Shown here: piece after piece, positions 56,785-64,000 of the stretch
Position numbering within the stretch: position 1 is the first letter of the stretch
How the letters are laid out: every line of letters starts with the position of its first letter
Assembly: GCF_002368415.1 (NCBI RefSeq)
Contig: NZ_AP018290.1
Location: 2,359,470-2,423,469, forward strand
Direction: 5' to 3'
DNA length: 64,000 bases
From: Calothrix sp. NIES-4105
GTDB lineage: Bacteria > Cyanobacteriota > Cyanobacteriia > Cyanobacteriales > Nostocaceae
Position numbers and translations under genes: made by a program
The notes under the pieces: generated by a model
The model's input: only the letters and a program-made list of their open reading frames with translations
Told to the model about the DNA's origin: nothing
The model's database searches: none

Positions 56785-57095
56785 TATATAGGGATAGTTT
56801 GAAATACACTCCGGGTGGGCATTGCCTACTGTACAGATACCCGCGAATTTTTCAAAAATTAAACCTGATTCATATATATAGCGTCCACTGTCTGGAAATA
56901 AATTTTTCCTCTGGGTCATCTGCATAGCTTATTTCTGACTCCAAGATAATTTCTTTAAGGCTACTAACCATAATATTTTCCTTATTGTGTATCACATTCG
57001 TTGTTATTACTTGATGATAGCGTTGGTGTTGGGTTCAGAGGCGCCTCCACCCAACCTACAATCTGGGACAGGCAATGATGCCCATCCCACAAGTT
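56785..57095. other. 311-base gap with possible small gene relic
   Basis: On the minus strand an ATG at 56971 opens MVSSLKEIILESEISYADDP then EEKFISRQWTLYI-stop; the sequence looks protein-like but short and its tail continues in another frame (YIYESGLIFEKFAGI). At 57027-57060 is a TTGGGT/ACCCAA hairpin. Nothing else is clear. Confidence 0.35.
57027..57060. repeat. TTGGGT/ACCCAA hairpin repeat
   Basis: Arms gttgggt and acccaac flank a GGCGCC-containing loop. Same family as 7397-7431 and 40264-40300. Confidence 0.6.
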
Positions 57096-59750
57096 TTATA
57101 GCCAGTTGCCTACTAGTATGTACGGCGCCCAAAAGTATGGGTTTTGGTATTCTGGTTGTGTCATTAGTGCTTTTTGCGCGCGATGTAGTGCTTCTGCTTT
57201 GGTAACTCCGCCTTTTTTGAATTCTGTATAGAATTGCACCATTAATTGAGATGTTGAGTTATCGTTGACTTGCCATAATGTTGAGAGGGTGCTGTCGGCG
57301 CCTGCTCGAACTGCAAATCCAGCAAGTCCTAATATTGCTCGGTGGTCGCCTTCGGCTGTTTTACAAGCACTCAGTACAAGTAATTTAATTGTGTTTGAGT
57401 TAACTTGATTTCGTAGTAAGTTATTAAAGTCTCTGGCTTTAATTAGTTGTTTGTAAGCAAGTAAGTAGGTATCTTCTGGGTCGGAGCTAAAGTTGCCGTG
57501 GGTGGCTATGTGAACAATAGAAAATGTTTCTGATTGAATTTGCTTCGATAGGTTTTGTTGAGTGAATTGCTCGTTTATTAGTAATTTACTGGGTAATAGT
57601 TTTGCAATTTGATACAGTTCGTCGATATTCAGTGGATTAAAATTACGTGTAGCTTGGTCTATATTTTCTTGTTTTTCGCTGATTCCACCTGCTAAAATTT
57701 TAAGTTGTCTAAGGGGTTGGGAGTGTAAGTCAAATAGTTGTGAATTTGGAAGTAGGGCAAGTGCATAATCTTTCTGAATTAAATATTCGTTTTTGCTTGC
57801 GTCGTATAATACTCCCATTGGGATATTACGTAATTCTCCATCAAGTGCAAAAGCTAGAGTTTTGATATCCTGATTTTCTTTAATATACGGTTCAAGGGGT
57901 TTGATTAACCAGTTATAGACTTTTTGCGATTTTTCTCGTACTGCACTAACATTGCGGGTAAATATAGCTGTTCGGAGTTGTCGCGCTGTTTCTTGAACTT
58001 CCGCACGTTTTATTTGGTTGACGTGACGCTCTAAACGTTTACCTGGTAATTTATAGATGACTTCTAATCTGTCTTCGAGGATGATGGGATAAATAAATGC
58101 TGCATTGGCGCCAATATTTTTATCTTTATTTTGATTAACAGGTTGTAACTGCAAAAAATCGCAGCGTAAAAAATTCTGAAGTTCGGCAAGTTGCAGTGCG
58201 TCAATATTTTCTATTGCTTGTGCGATAGTATCTTGATTACTTGTACGTAAAAGTAAATCGACTAATCCACGGTATACAGATTCAACGTTATCACGATAAG
58301 AAAATTGTACATCTGAGTTGATAGCTAGTAAATCGCTACGTACAGTCTTGAGAGTTTCTACCGCAGTTTTGTAAAATGCCACTGCTTCATTCTCTTTTCC
58401 CTGCGCTGCTAAAATTCTCCCCATTTGCCATTCCCACTGGTAAGCAATATCTGGCGCCGTAATAGGTTGAGCAAGGAGTAATGCTTGTTTTGTAAAGTTT
58501 TGACTTGTAATCAGGTAGTCTTTATTTGATTTTTGTGCTAAATATTCATAGAACCCTCCACGATTACCAAGTGCATAAGATAATGCGCGTTCATCTTGGA
58601 GTTGCTTTGCATCTTGAATTGCAGCACTTAATAAATTATCAATTTCTTGCACAACAGAACTATCTGCACCATTTTTAGATATACAAGCAAGATTTTTGGC
58701 ACCGTTAATCTTTATATATACTGACTGACGACCATTTAGTAAGTCAGAAAATTTGATTTCGTGCCATAATGCTTGTGCTGCTGATGTTTCTCCAGTTTCC
58801 ATTAACAAACTTAAATAATTAATTTGTACTTGAACTCGCGTTGATGGGGATAATGGTGCAGCAAGTAGCTGTTTGTATTGAAAAGTAGCATCCTGATATG
58901 ACTTTAATGCATTATCGGGAATTGATTGCTGATTGCACTGCCAAGGAATTTTATCATAGCTGCGTGTATTTGCGCGCTCACGCTCTAAATTTCCCTTTGC
59001 CCAAAGGGTATTAGCTAAACTTAACATGAGCGCATTTTTTACTTCTGTTTTTCCTGACAATTCAGCTATTTCCAAACCTTTCTGTAATACAGTTTGCGAT
59101 TGTTTCAACTCACCTATAGCGCGCAGAACGTTACCCAAACTCAAATATCCTTTAGCTGTAATAGCAGAATCAGGTATTACCATCAACCTTTTTTGAATAT
59201 GTTCGAGGTGCCCATATGCTTGTTGATATAATCCTAATGCTTGTAAGACTTGTGCTTGGTTGATAATATTACCGATGCTTCCTGCTTCATCTCCTAAAAC
59301 TGCATAAATTTCTGCTGCTTGTTGCAAACTTTTTAATGCAGCTTCTGGTTGTGAGCTAACGTACAAAAGACGACTTTGAATATCTAATGATTGTGCATAA
59401 ATTTTAGATTGAGAATTTTCTATCAGTTTTAAACTACCTACAATTTGTTTTTGTGCTGCATCCCAGTTACCAAGCTGCTGATATGCCAAAGACAAATTAC
59501 TCAGAATAATTGATTGAGTATTTTTCTGTTTACGATTTGTAGCTGATTTTAATGCTCGCTGTAATAACTCAACAGCTTCAGAGTAGCGTCCTGAATTATA
59601 TGCTCTTTGCCCTTGCTGCACCAATTCTACTTCGGATGTAGGCGTTTGAGCTAGTACATGAGGTATCTGAAACAAAAATAGCCCTAATATCAAACCTAAA
59701 ATTAACTTAAATTTTATTCTGCGAATAAACATAATATATTTTTTTGCCAT
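57096..59750 (-). CDS. TPR-CHAT protein (second copy)
   Basis: 884 residues. Signal peptide or anchor (residues about 9-34, ending HVLAQTPTSE; an internal ATG at residue 7 is an alternative start). TPR array about 40-480 (GRYSEAVELLQRALKSA, LSNLSLAYQQLGNWDAAQ). CHAT domain with putative His751 (HIATHGNFSS) and Cys796 (LSACKTAEGDHRA), ending FWAPYILVGNWL as in the first copy. It lies 61 bases downstream of the haemagglutinin-like gene on the same strand, so the two are probably one operon. Confidence 0.92.
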   Translation of the reverse strand: MAKKYIMFIRRIKFKLILGLILGLFLFQIPHVLAQTPTSEVELVQQGQRAYNSGRYSEAVELLQRALKSATNRKQKNTQSIILSNLSLAYQQLGNWDAAQKQIVGSLKLIENSQSKIYAQSLDIQSRLLYVSSQPEAALKSLQQAAEIYAVLGDEAGSIGNIINQAQVLQALGLYQQAYGHLEHIQKRLMVIPDSAITAKGYLSLGNVLRAIGELKQSQTVLQKGLEIAELSGKTEVKNALMLSLANTLWAKGNLERERANTRSYDKIPWQCNQQSIPDNALKSYQDATFQYKQLLAAPLSPSTRVQVQINYLSLLMETGETSAAQALWHEIKFSDLLNGRQSVYIKINGAKNLACISKNGADSSVVQEIDNLLSAAIQDAKQLQDERALSYALGNRGGFYEYLAQKSNKDYLITSQNFTKQALLLAQPITAPDIAYQWEWQMGRILAAQGKENEAVAFYKTAVETLKTVRSDLLAINSDVQFSYRDNVESVYRGLVDLLLRTSNQDTIAQAIENIDALQLAELQNFLRCDFLQLQPVNQNKDKNIGANAAFIYPIILEDRLEVIYKLPGKRLERHVNQIKRAEVQETARQLRTAIFTRNVSAVREKSQKVYNWLIKPLEPYIKENQDIKTLAFALDGELRNIPMGVLYDASKNEYLIQKDYALALLPNSQLFDLHSQPLRQLKILAGGISEKQENIDQATRNFNPLNIDELYQIAKLLPSKLLINEQFTQQNLSKQIQSETFSIVHIATHGNFSSDPEDTYLLAYKQLIKARDFNNLLRNQVNSNTIKLLVLSACKTAEGDHRAILGLAGFAVRAGADSTLSTLWQVNDNSTSQLMVQFYTEFKKGGVTKAEALHRAQKALMTQPEYQNPYFWAPYILVGNWL

Positions 59751-59771
59751 AAAAGTAAAGCATAAATCTAA

Positions 59772-59791
59772 AGACGCGATATATCGCGTCT
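59772..59791. repeat. Palindrome between haemagglutinin-like and TPR-CHAT genes
   Basis: Perfect 20-bp palindrome agacgcgata/tatcgcgtct, with TCTCTACAA continuing as in the other dispersed copies. It could form an intra-operon hairpin that lowers TPR-CHAT expression. Confidence 0.6.
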
Positions 59792-59811
59792 CTACAATAA
59801 TTTAAAATAAA

Positions 59812-62721
59812 CTATCCGTTACATCCGTTCATCATCCGTTGCCAATTTTGACCAGCATAATTATTTATAATTGGTAACCAAACACTATTTCGAGTATTTA
59901 TAGAGTCAGAATTCAAATCAATCCATTCAGCTATAAACATTTCAACATTTTGCGGTTCTTCCGGACGTGGTGGTGTTCCAGAACGTCCCTTATTGACAAA
60001 TCGTACTCGTTCCGAATTAGCAGGTCTTACTTGACAACCTTCACTAATTTCCACACTACGAGGAACGCTTGGTAAATTATCTAATCCTTGAGTTGGTTCT
60101 ATGTCTAGTGTCTTAATTTCAATAACACCATTAAATTGAGGATTTATTTGAGAGAATGCTGTAATATCGCTTTTAAAAGTTTGCTGTTGACGAGGTTCTA
60201 ATCCAAAGATTTGTTGAGCATCTATTTCAACGATACCACCCCTGCCTAAAAATGCATTCGCAATAATGTCACTGTTTTCATTAGGAGGAGCAATGATAAA
60301 ACCTTTTGCTGCATTAATTCTTATGTTGCCTCCATTCCCAGGCGCCTGTCCGGTTCCTGCAGTTGTAGATATTAAACTGTTTTGACGCATTAATAATAAG
60401 TTCTGTGCTTGTAGTGATATATTGCCACCGTTTGTAGATTTTGTTTCTGCTGTAATTCCTGCTTGATTTTGCAAACGGATATTATTAGCTAGAACTTGAA
60501 TATTACCCGCGACTCCAGACCCTTGACTACTTACTGTAATTGAAGAATTATCTTTTATAACTAAATCTGGTGTTGTAACAAATATATTACCGCCATTACC
60601 TGTAGCTTTCGCATCTGTACTTGCTAGGAGTCCACTTGCGGCGCCTTGATTTGTGATAATATCTACACCAAGTTTAAGAATTCCTAACGCACGTTCATTA
60701 AATGCGGGGTCACTACCCGAAAGAGTAATTTGATTTGAGAGGTTTAGTTTAATATCTCCAGCATTGCCTTGATTGCGTGTAGCCGTAACTATTTGTCCTC
60801 CAGTGGCTATTTCTAAATTTGCAGCATTAACATTAACGCTACCTCCGTTATAGGCATTTTCTGTTATAACATTAATAACTGCTCCATCTTGTATTTTTAT
60901 ATTACCAGCATTAACTGTAATTACTCCGCCTTTACCAATTGATGCTGGTTCGGTGTTGCTATAAAGTCCAGTTGAATATCCATGAACACCATAACCATCT
61001 AAAATTACTGTATCTGCTGCATTAATTAAAATATCTCCTCCCGAACCTTGACCGCGAGTCGTAACATGAACGACTGCTCCCCTTTTCAAAGTTAGAGAAT
61101 TTGTGGTGATTGTGATACCTTTACTATTGCCTTGCCCTCTTCTTCTAACGTTGCTGTATGCACCACTCGATGCAGAGAATCCAAATCCTGGTGTATCGTT
61201 ATATTTACCTTCACCATCAAAGATAATATCACGCGCGTTAATATTTACATTCCCAGCATTTCCCTTTGCATCAGTACTAGTTGTAATTAGCCCACCATTA
61301 GTGGCTTTGAGCGTTGTTGCTACGATATTTATATTACCGGAATTTCCTACTGAACCAGGCTCGGCTCGACTGTATGCACCGCTAGAAAATATAAAACTTT
61401 GGACTTTTCTCAAATCTGGAGCATCTCCATCAAATATAACCGTATCGCTGCGAATATTAATATTACCCGCATCTCCTTTCCCGTAGGTGCTAGCTTCTAT
61501 TTGGGCGCCGTTAGTGACTGTCAACGATTTTGCTGTAATGTTGAGATTACCTGCTCTCCCAGTACCATTGATTTCCACACGATTAAAGGCGCCGCTATTG
61601 TAACCAGTATCCGACATTCCATCAAACACAATTCGATCAGCAACATTAATATTCACATTCCCTACATCTCCTTGCCCGTAGGTTGCTGCGAATACTGAGC
61701 CACCTTGATTTACAGTCAGCGAATCTGCTTTAAGATTAATGTCACCACCCTTTCCCTTTGCATCACTCAAAACTGAATTAGCAATAAAACTGTCACCACC
61801 AGTTATAGTTACTTCCCCTGTTGCATCAACATCAATATTTCCACCTATACTATTAACAGTACCCAACCCTGATGCAATTCCTGCCCTAAGCTTACTATCT
61901 CCAAGAATATTCAAGTTCCTAGCATTAACAGCAATATCTCCACCTCTCAAACTGCGGACATTTACTCCAGAGTTTCTTAATAGTGAAAGATCACTTCTTT
62001 CCACATTGGCAGGGTATCTCAAGCTACCATCCTCTAACGTTACCGTTCCAGCTTTGAGCAATCCTCCTAACTCAACTTTACCTGCTGGCGCCAGTATTAA
62101 AGAGTTATCTAAATTGACATTACCACCCACTAATGCGAGGGTTTTACCTGGCTGCATTTCCAAACGCGCATTTTGCAAGCTGATAGCTCCTGGCATATCA
62201 TCAAACTGTAAACCAATAGGAAGTTTGATTGTCAGTAGTGCTTGCGGGTTCGTAGCGCTGTATTTTATATCATCAGCAAAATTAATACTGCTTGCTGTGC
62301 TAGCTAGAAACGAACCATTAATATCTAACTTGGAATTGGCACCAAAAATAATACCATTGGGATTAATCAAAAAAAGATTAGCTTTTCCTTGTACACCCAA
62401 AGTTCCCATAATCTTAGATGTGTTTGTTCCTGTTACCCTACTAATAATGTTCTCTATTCCAGTTGGGTTGTTAAAGTAGGCACCACGTCCTTCATGAACA
62501 TTAAACTCCTGAAAGCTATGGAAAAGATTAATACCACGAATGGCGCCACCATTTATTTGGTCTACGTCTGGTTTTATTGGCATTATTTGCGAAGTTTCGG
62601 CGCCAAGTGTGTTATCTGGGATAATTGAGGGAGGTATTTGAGCTATGGCGCCGTTGCCAAGGAAAGTAAGCGAGCTACCTAATGTTAAATTAATTATTAT
62701 TTTCAATTTCAAGTACCTCAT
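59812..62721 (-). CDS. Haemagglutinin-like TPS exoprotein (second copy)
   Basis: 969 residues from the ATG at 62721, chosen because it begins a good signal peptide (MRYLKLKIIINLTLGSSLTF, ending NGAIAQ); a TTG at 62772 would extend the frame by 17 residues. TPS domain: LFHSFQEFNVHEGRGAYFNN, NIISRVTGTN, NLFLINPNGIIFGANSKL, GSFLASTASSINFAD. Then a beta-helix of GNAGNI/GDIN repeats. C-terminus NWQRMMNGCNG, the sequence found as a relic at 476-517. Secreted through a TpsB pore not found in this window. Confidence 0.9.
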   Translation of the reverse strand: MRYLKLKIIINLTLGSSLTFLGNGAIAQIPPSIIPDNTLGAETSQIMPIKPDVDQINGGAIRGINLFHSFQEFNVHEGRGAYFNNPTGIENIISRVTGTNTSKIMGTLGVQGKANLFLINPNGIIFGANSKLDINGSFLASTASSINFADDIKYSATNPQALLTIKLPIGLQFDDMPGAISLQNARLEMQPGKTLALVGGNVNLDNSLILAPAGKVELGGLLKAGTVTLEDGSLRYPANVERSDLSLLRNSGVNVRSLRGGDIAVNARNLNILGDSKLRAGIASGLGTVNSIGGNIDVDATGEVTITGGDSFIANSVLSDAKGKGGDINLKADSLTVNQGGSVFAATYGQGDVGNVNINVADRIVFDGMSDTGYNSGAFNRVEINGTGRAGNLNITAKSLTVTNGAQIEASTYGKGDAGNINIRSDTVIFDGDAPDLRKVQSFIFSSGAYSRAEPGSVGNSGNINIVATTLKATNGGLITTSTDAKGNAGNVNINARDIIFDGEGKYNDTPGFGFSASSGAYSNVRRRGQGNSKGITITTNSLTLKRGAVVHVTTRGQGSGGDILINAADTVILDGYGVHGYSTGLYSNTEPASIGKGGVITVNAGNIKIQDGAVINVITENAYNGGSVNVNAANLEIATGGQIVTATRNQGNAGDIKLNLSNQITLSGSDPAFNERALGILKLGVDIITNQGAASGLLASTDAKATGNGGNIFVTTPDLVIKDNSSITVSSQGSGVAGNIQVLANNIRLQNQAGITAETKSTNGGNISLQAQNLLLMRQNSLISTTAGTGQAPGNGGNIRINAAKGFIIAPPNENSDIIANAFLGRGGIVEIDAQQIFGLEPRQQQTFKSDITAFSQINPQFNGVIEIKTLDIEPTQGLDNLPSVPRSVEISEGCQVRPANSERVRFVNKGRSGTPPRPEEPQNVEMFIAEWIDLNSDSINTRNSVWLPIINNYAGQNWQRMMNGCNG

Positions 62722-62932
62722 AGTCGCCAGCATCAAGTTATAGTATGTATAAACTGTCATTAGTTGTGTCAAGCCTAAAGCAGAGTAGAATCTAGATTTC
62801 TGCTGTATACTTTAAATGCTTTGTGTAGTGAAGCATGACAATTTTACGTAAATTTTAGATTTATAAGATGTTTTCAAAGTAATATTTATTACACAATCCG
62901 AAATTTGATCCCCCCTAACCCCCTTAATAAGG
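62722..62932. promoter_or_regulatory. Upstream region of the haemagglutinin-like gene
   Basis: AT-rich DNA that must carry the promoter, followed from 62896 by the left half of the dispersed aatccgaaattt repeat that is interrupted by the MITE-like element. No clear promoter boxes assigned. Confidence 0.35.
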
Positions 62933-63096
62933 CTACCGTGTACACACATCTTTAATAACCCCTTCTTTTCCCCCCTTTGTGACCTTTGTGTTCTTTGTGG
63001 TTTATCCCTTTAAAGAACCACAAAGGCACAAAGAACACAAAGAAAGAGAAAAAAGAGAAAAAAGAGAAGAAAGAGAGACTTATGTGTACACGGTAG
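62933..63096. mobile_element. MITE-like element, copy 3 (164 bp), nested in another repeat
   Basis: Ends ctaccgtgtacacaca and tatgtgtacacggtag. Flanked by the direct repeat cttaataagg (62923-62932 and 63097-63106), a target duplication. It interrupts the C-rich part of the dispersed repeat whose empty form is at 44246-44330. The repeat's right half (gcgggttgggggattttttt... cctcttagac) ends near 63212. Confidence 0.75.
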
Positions 63097-63265
63097 CTTA
63101 ATAAGGGGGGGACAAGAGGGATTCTTAGCCCCTTTAATAAGGCGGGTTGGGGGATTTTTTTAATGCTATGGTCTAATTCGATACTTTTCAAACGTCCTCT
63201 TAGACGCTTAATGTATCCGTAAGCTTAAGATGATAAAACAATAAACGTAATAATTTATTTATAAT

Positions 63266-63868
63266 ATGCCTTATAATAAATTTACCCTAAAAACTCTTAT
63301 TAGTGAATTTAACTTAACCTTAGTAGAAAATGTCCGATTATTTCCTAATGTACAACCAGCAAGTCCAAGTGATTTATTACTCGCATTGTTAGAAGATAAT
63401 GTACCTTTAGCAACAGCTATTGACACAGAAAAAGCACGCGGAGAATTAATCATTTTTCCAATACTATTAGAAATAAAACGTCAAGTTAATTCTCAAATAT
63501 CGGTTTTTTCTGGAAAGGAATTTTCAGTTGAACCAGAGCGTGGTTTAAATGGCAATCCTGACTTTTTAATTAGTAAAAGCAGTCAACAATTTTTTATTGC
63601 TGCTCCAGTAATGACTCTAGTCGAAGCAAAAAACCAGGACATTAACAGTGGTTTAGGGCAATGCGGCGCCGAAATGGTTGCAGCACAAATATACAACGCT
63701 ACAAATAATCAACCTATAAACATTATTTACGGCTGTGTGACTACTGGCAGCTTATGGAGGTTTACGCGATTGGAAAATCAAACTTTATACATAGATAAAG
63801 TCGAAATTTCGCTCGAACCAATAGAAAGATTGCTTGGTATTTTATTAGAGATTGTACAGAGCAGTTAG
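63266..63868 (+). CDS. PD-(D/E)XK-like conserved cyanobacterial protein
   Basis: 200 residues. The segments GNPDFLISKSS and TLVEAKNQDINSGLGQCGAE then MVAAQIYNA give the nuclease-fold pattern D...E-x-K followed by a helix with Q. This family is common in cyanobacteria and has no known function. No other domain; starts with ATG (taatATGccttataat). It is the last intact gene in the window. Confidence 0.7.
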   Translation: MPYNKFTLKTLISEFNLTLVENVRLFPNVQPASPSDLLLALLEDNVPLATAIDTEKARGELIIFPILLEIKRQVNSQISVFSGKEFSVEPERGLNGNPDFLISKSSQQFFIAAPVMTLVEAKNQDINSGLGQCGAEMVAAQIYNATNNQPINIIYGCVTTGSLWRFTRLENQTLYIDKVEISLEPIERLLGILLEIVQSS

Positions 63869-64000
63869 ATGAATATTCAACAGATAAGAAATACATTCTT
63901 TATTCTTTCTTTGTGTCCTTTGTGTCCTTTGTGGTTAATTTCTCCTCCCTCTGTGCCCTAATAGTCTCTGTGGTAAAATCAAAAGCTTGACAGGACAGGC
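63869..64000. other. End of window: part of a CTTTGTG-type repeat
   Basis: Contains ctttctttgtgtcctttgtg and ctttgtggtta, the same interior sequence as the MITE-like elements, but no matching ends before the window stops. It may be the start of a fourth copy or another use of the same repeat. Confidence 0.4.

Noticed and set aside
62952..63191. 79-residue minus-strand frame
   Set aside because: It lies almost wholly inside MITE copy 3 and encodes a Phe/Ser repeat from the GAGAAA-rich arm.

Overview
The window looks like chromosomal DNA of a filamentous, probably heterocyst-forming cyanobacterium (Nostocales: Nostoc, Calothrix, Rivularia and relatives). The reasons are the XisH/XisI pairs, the PatA-like/PixJ-like phototaxis operon with bilin-type GAF domains, the cyanobacterial families DUF928 and DUF1822, CHAT-CHASE2 and TPR-CHAT proteins, TPS-domain haemagglutinin-like exoproteins, a GUN4 domain, and AT-rich DNA full of dispersed palindromes. 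The usual cyanobacterial palindrome GCGATCGC appears only once by eye (near 52,378), while GGCGCC occurs about 80 times. No rRNA, tRNA or CRISPR array was seen.

Left arm (1-7.4 kb): an accessory zone of small toxin/antitoxin-like and mobile-element genes and relics. It holds a partial membrane protein cut by the window edge, a 3' relic of a haemagglutinin gene, a nucleotidyltransferase-like protein, a TnpB-family protein without its RuvC-III aspartate, xisH-xisI, a possible nuclease toxin/immunity pair, a broken HTH gene, and a DUF4258/YgiT-type pair. 7.4-12.5 kb: an ABC exporter (LolD-like ATPase plus a large FtsX-type permease) and a PAS-PAS histidine kinase.

Two versions of one unusual gene set dominate the rest. 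Locus A (12.8-27.5 kb) has DUF928, CHAT-CHASE2 and haemagglutinin-like genes on the minus strand, then a sigma-like regulator, DUF1822 and TPR-CHAT on the plus strand. Locus B (40.6-62.7 kb) has CHAT-CHASE2, DUF1822 and sigma-like genes in a row, then TPR/GUN4 genes and small membrane or secreted proteins, and further on DUF928, TPR-CHAT and a second haemagglutinin-like gene. The recurrence of the same six families suggests one functional system: an envelope sensor fused to a caspase-like protease, a dedicated sigma-like factor with a DUF1822 partner, a second TPR-protease and a secreted adhesin-like protein. This is the best candidate for an undescribed system.

Between them (29.0-39.9 kb) lies a complete minus-strand pix/pil-type chemotaxis operon, in transcription order PatA-like regulator, CheY, CheW, multi-GAF MCP, CheA-hybrid. 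Upstream of it are two truncated relics, one of an MglA-like GTPase. The right part also has a CHAP hydrolase, a PilB/GspE-like ATPase, a DUF1778/GNAT toxin-antitoxin pair and a PD-(D/E)XK-like protein.

Repeats are abundant: three copies of a MITE-like element with GTGTACAC-containing ends (two with 9-10 bp target duplications), GAGAC-type palindromes, TTGGGT/ACCCAA hairpins, a 57-bp triple tandem repeat, a 62-bp tandem direct repeat and a 420-bp gene-bearing tandem duplication.
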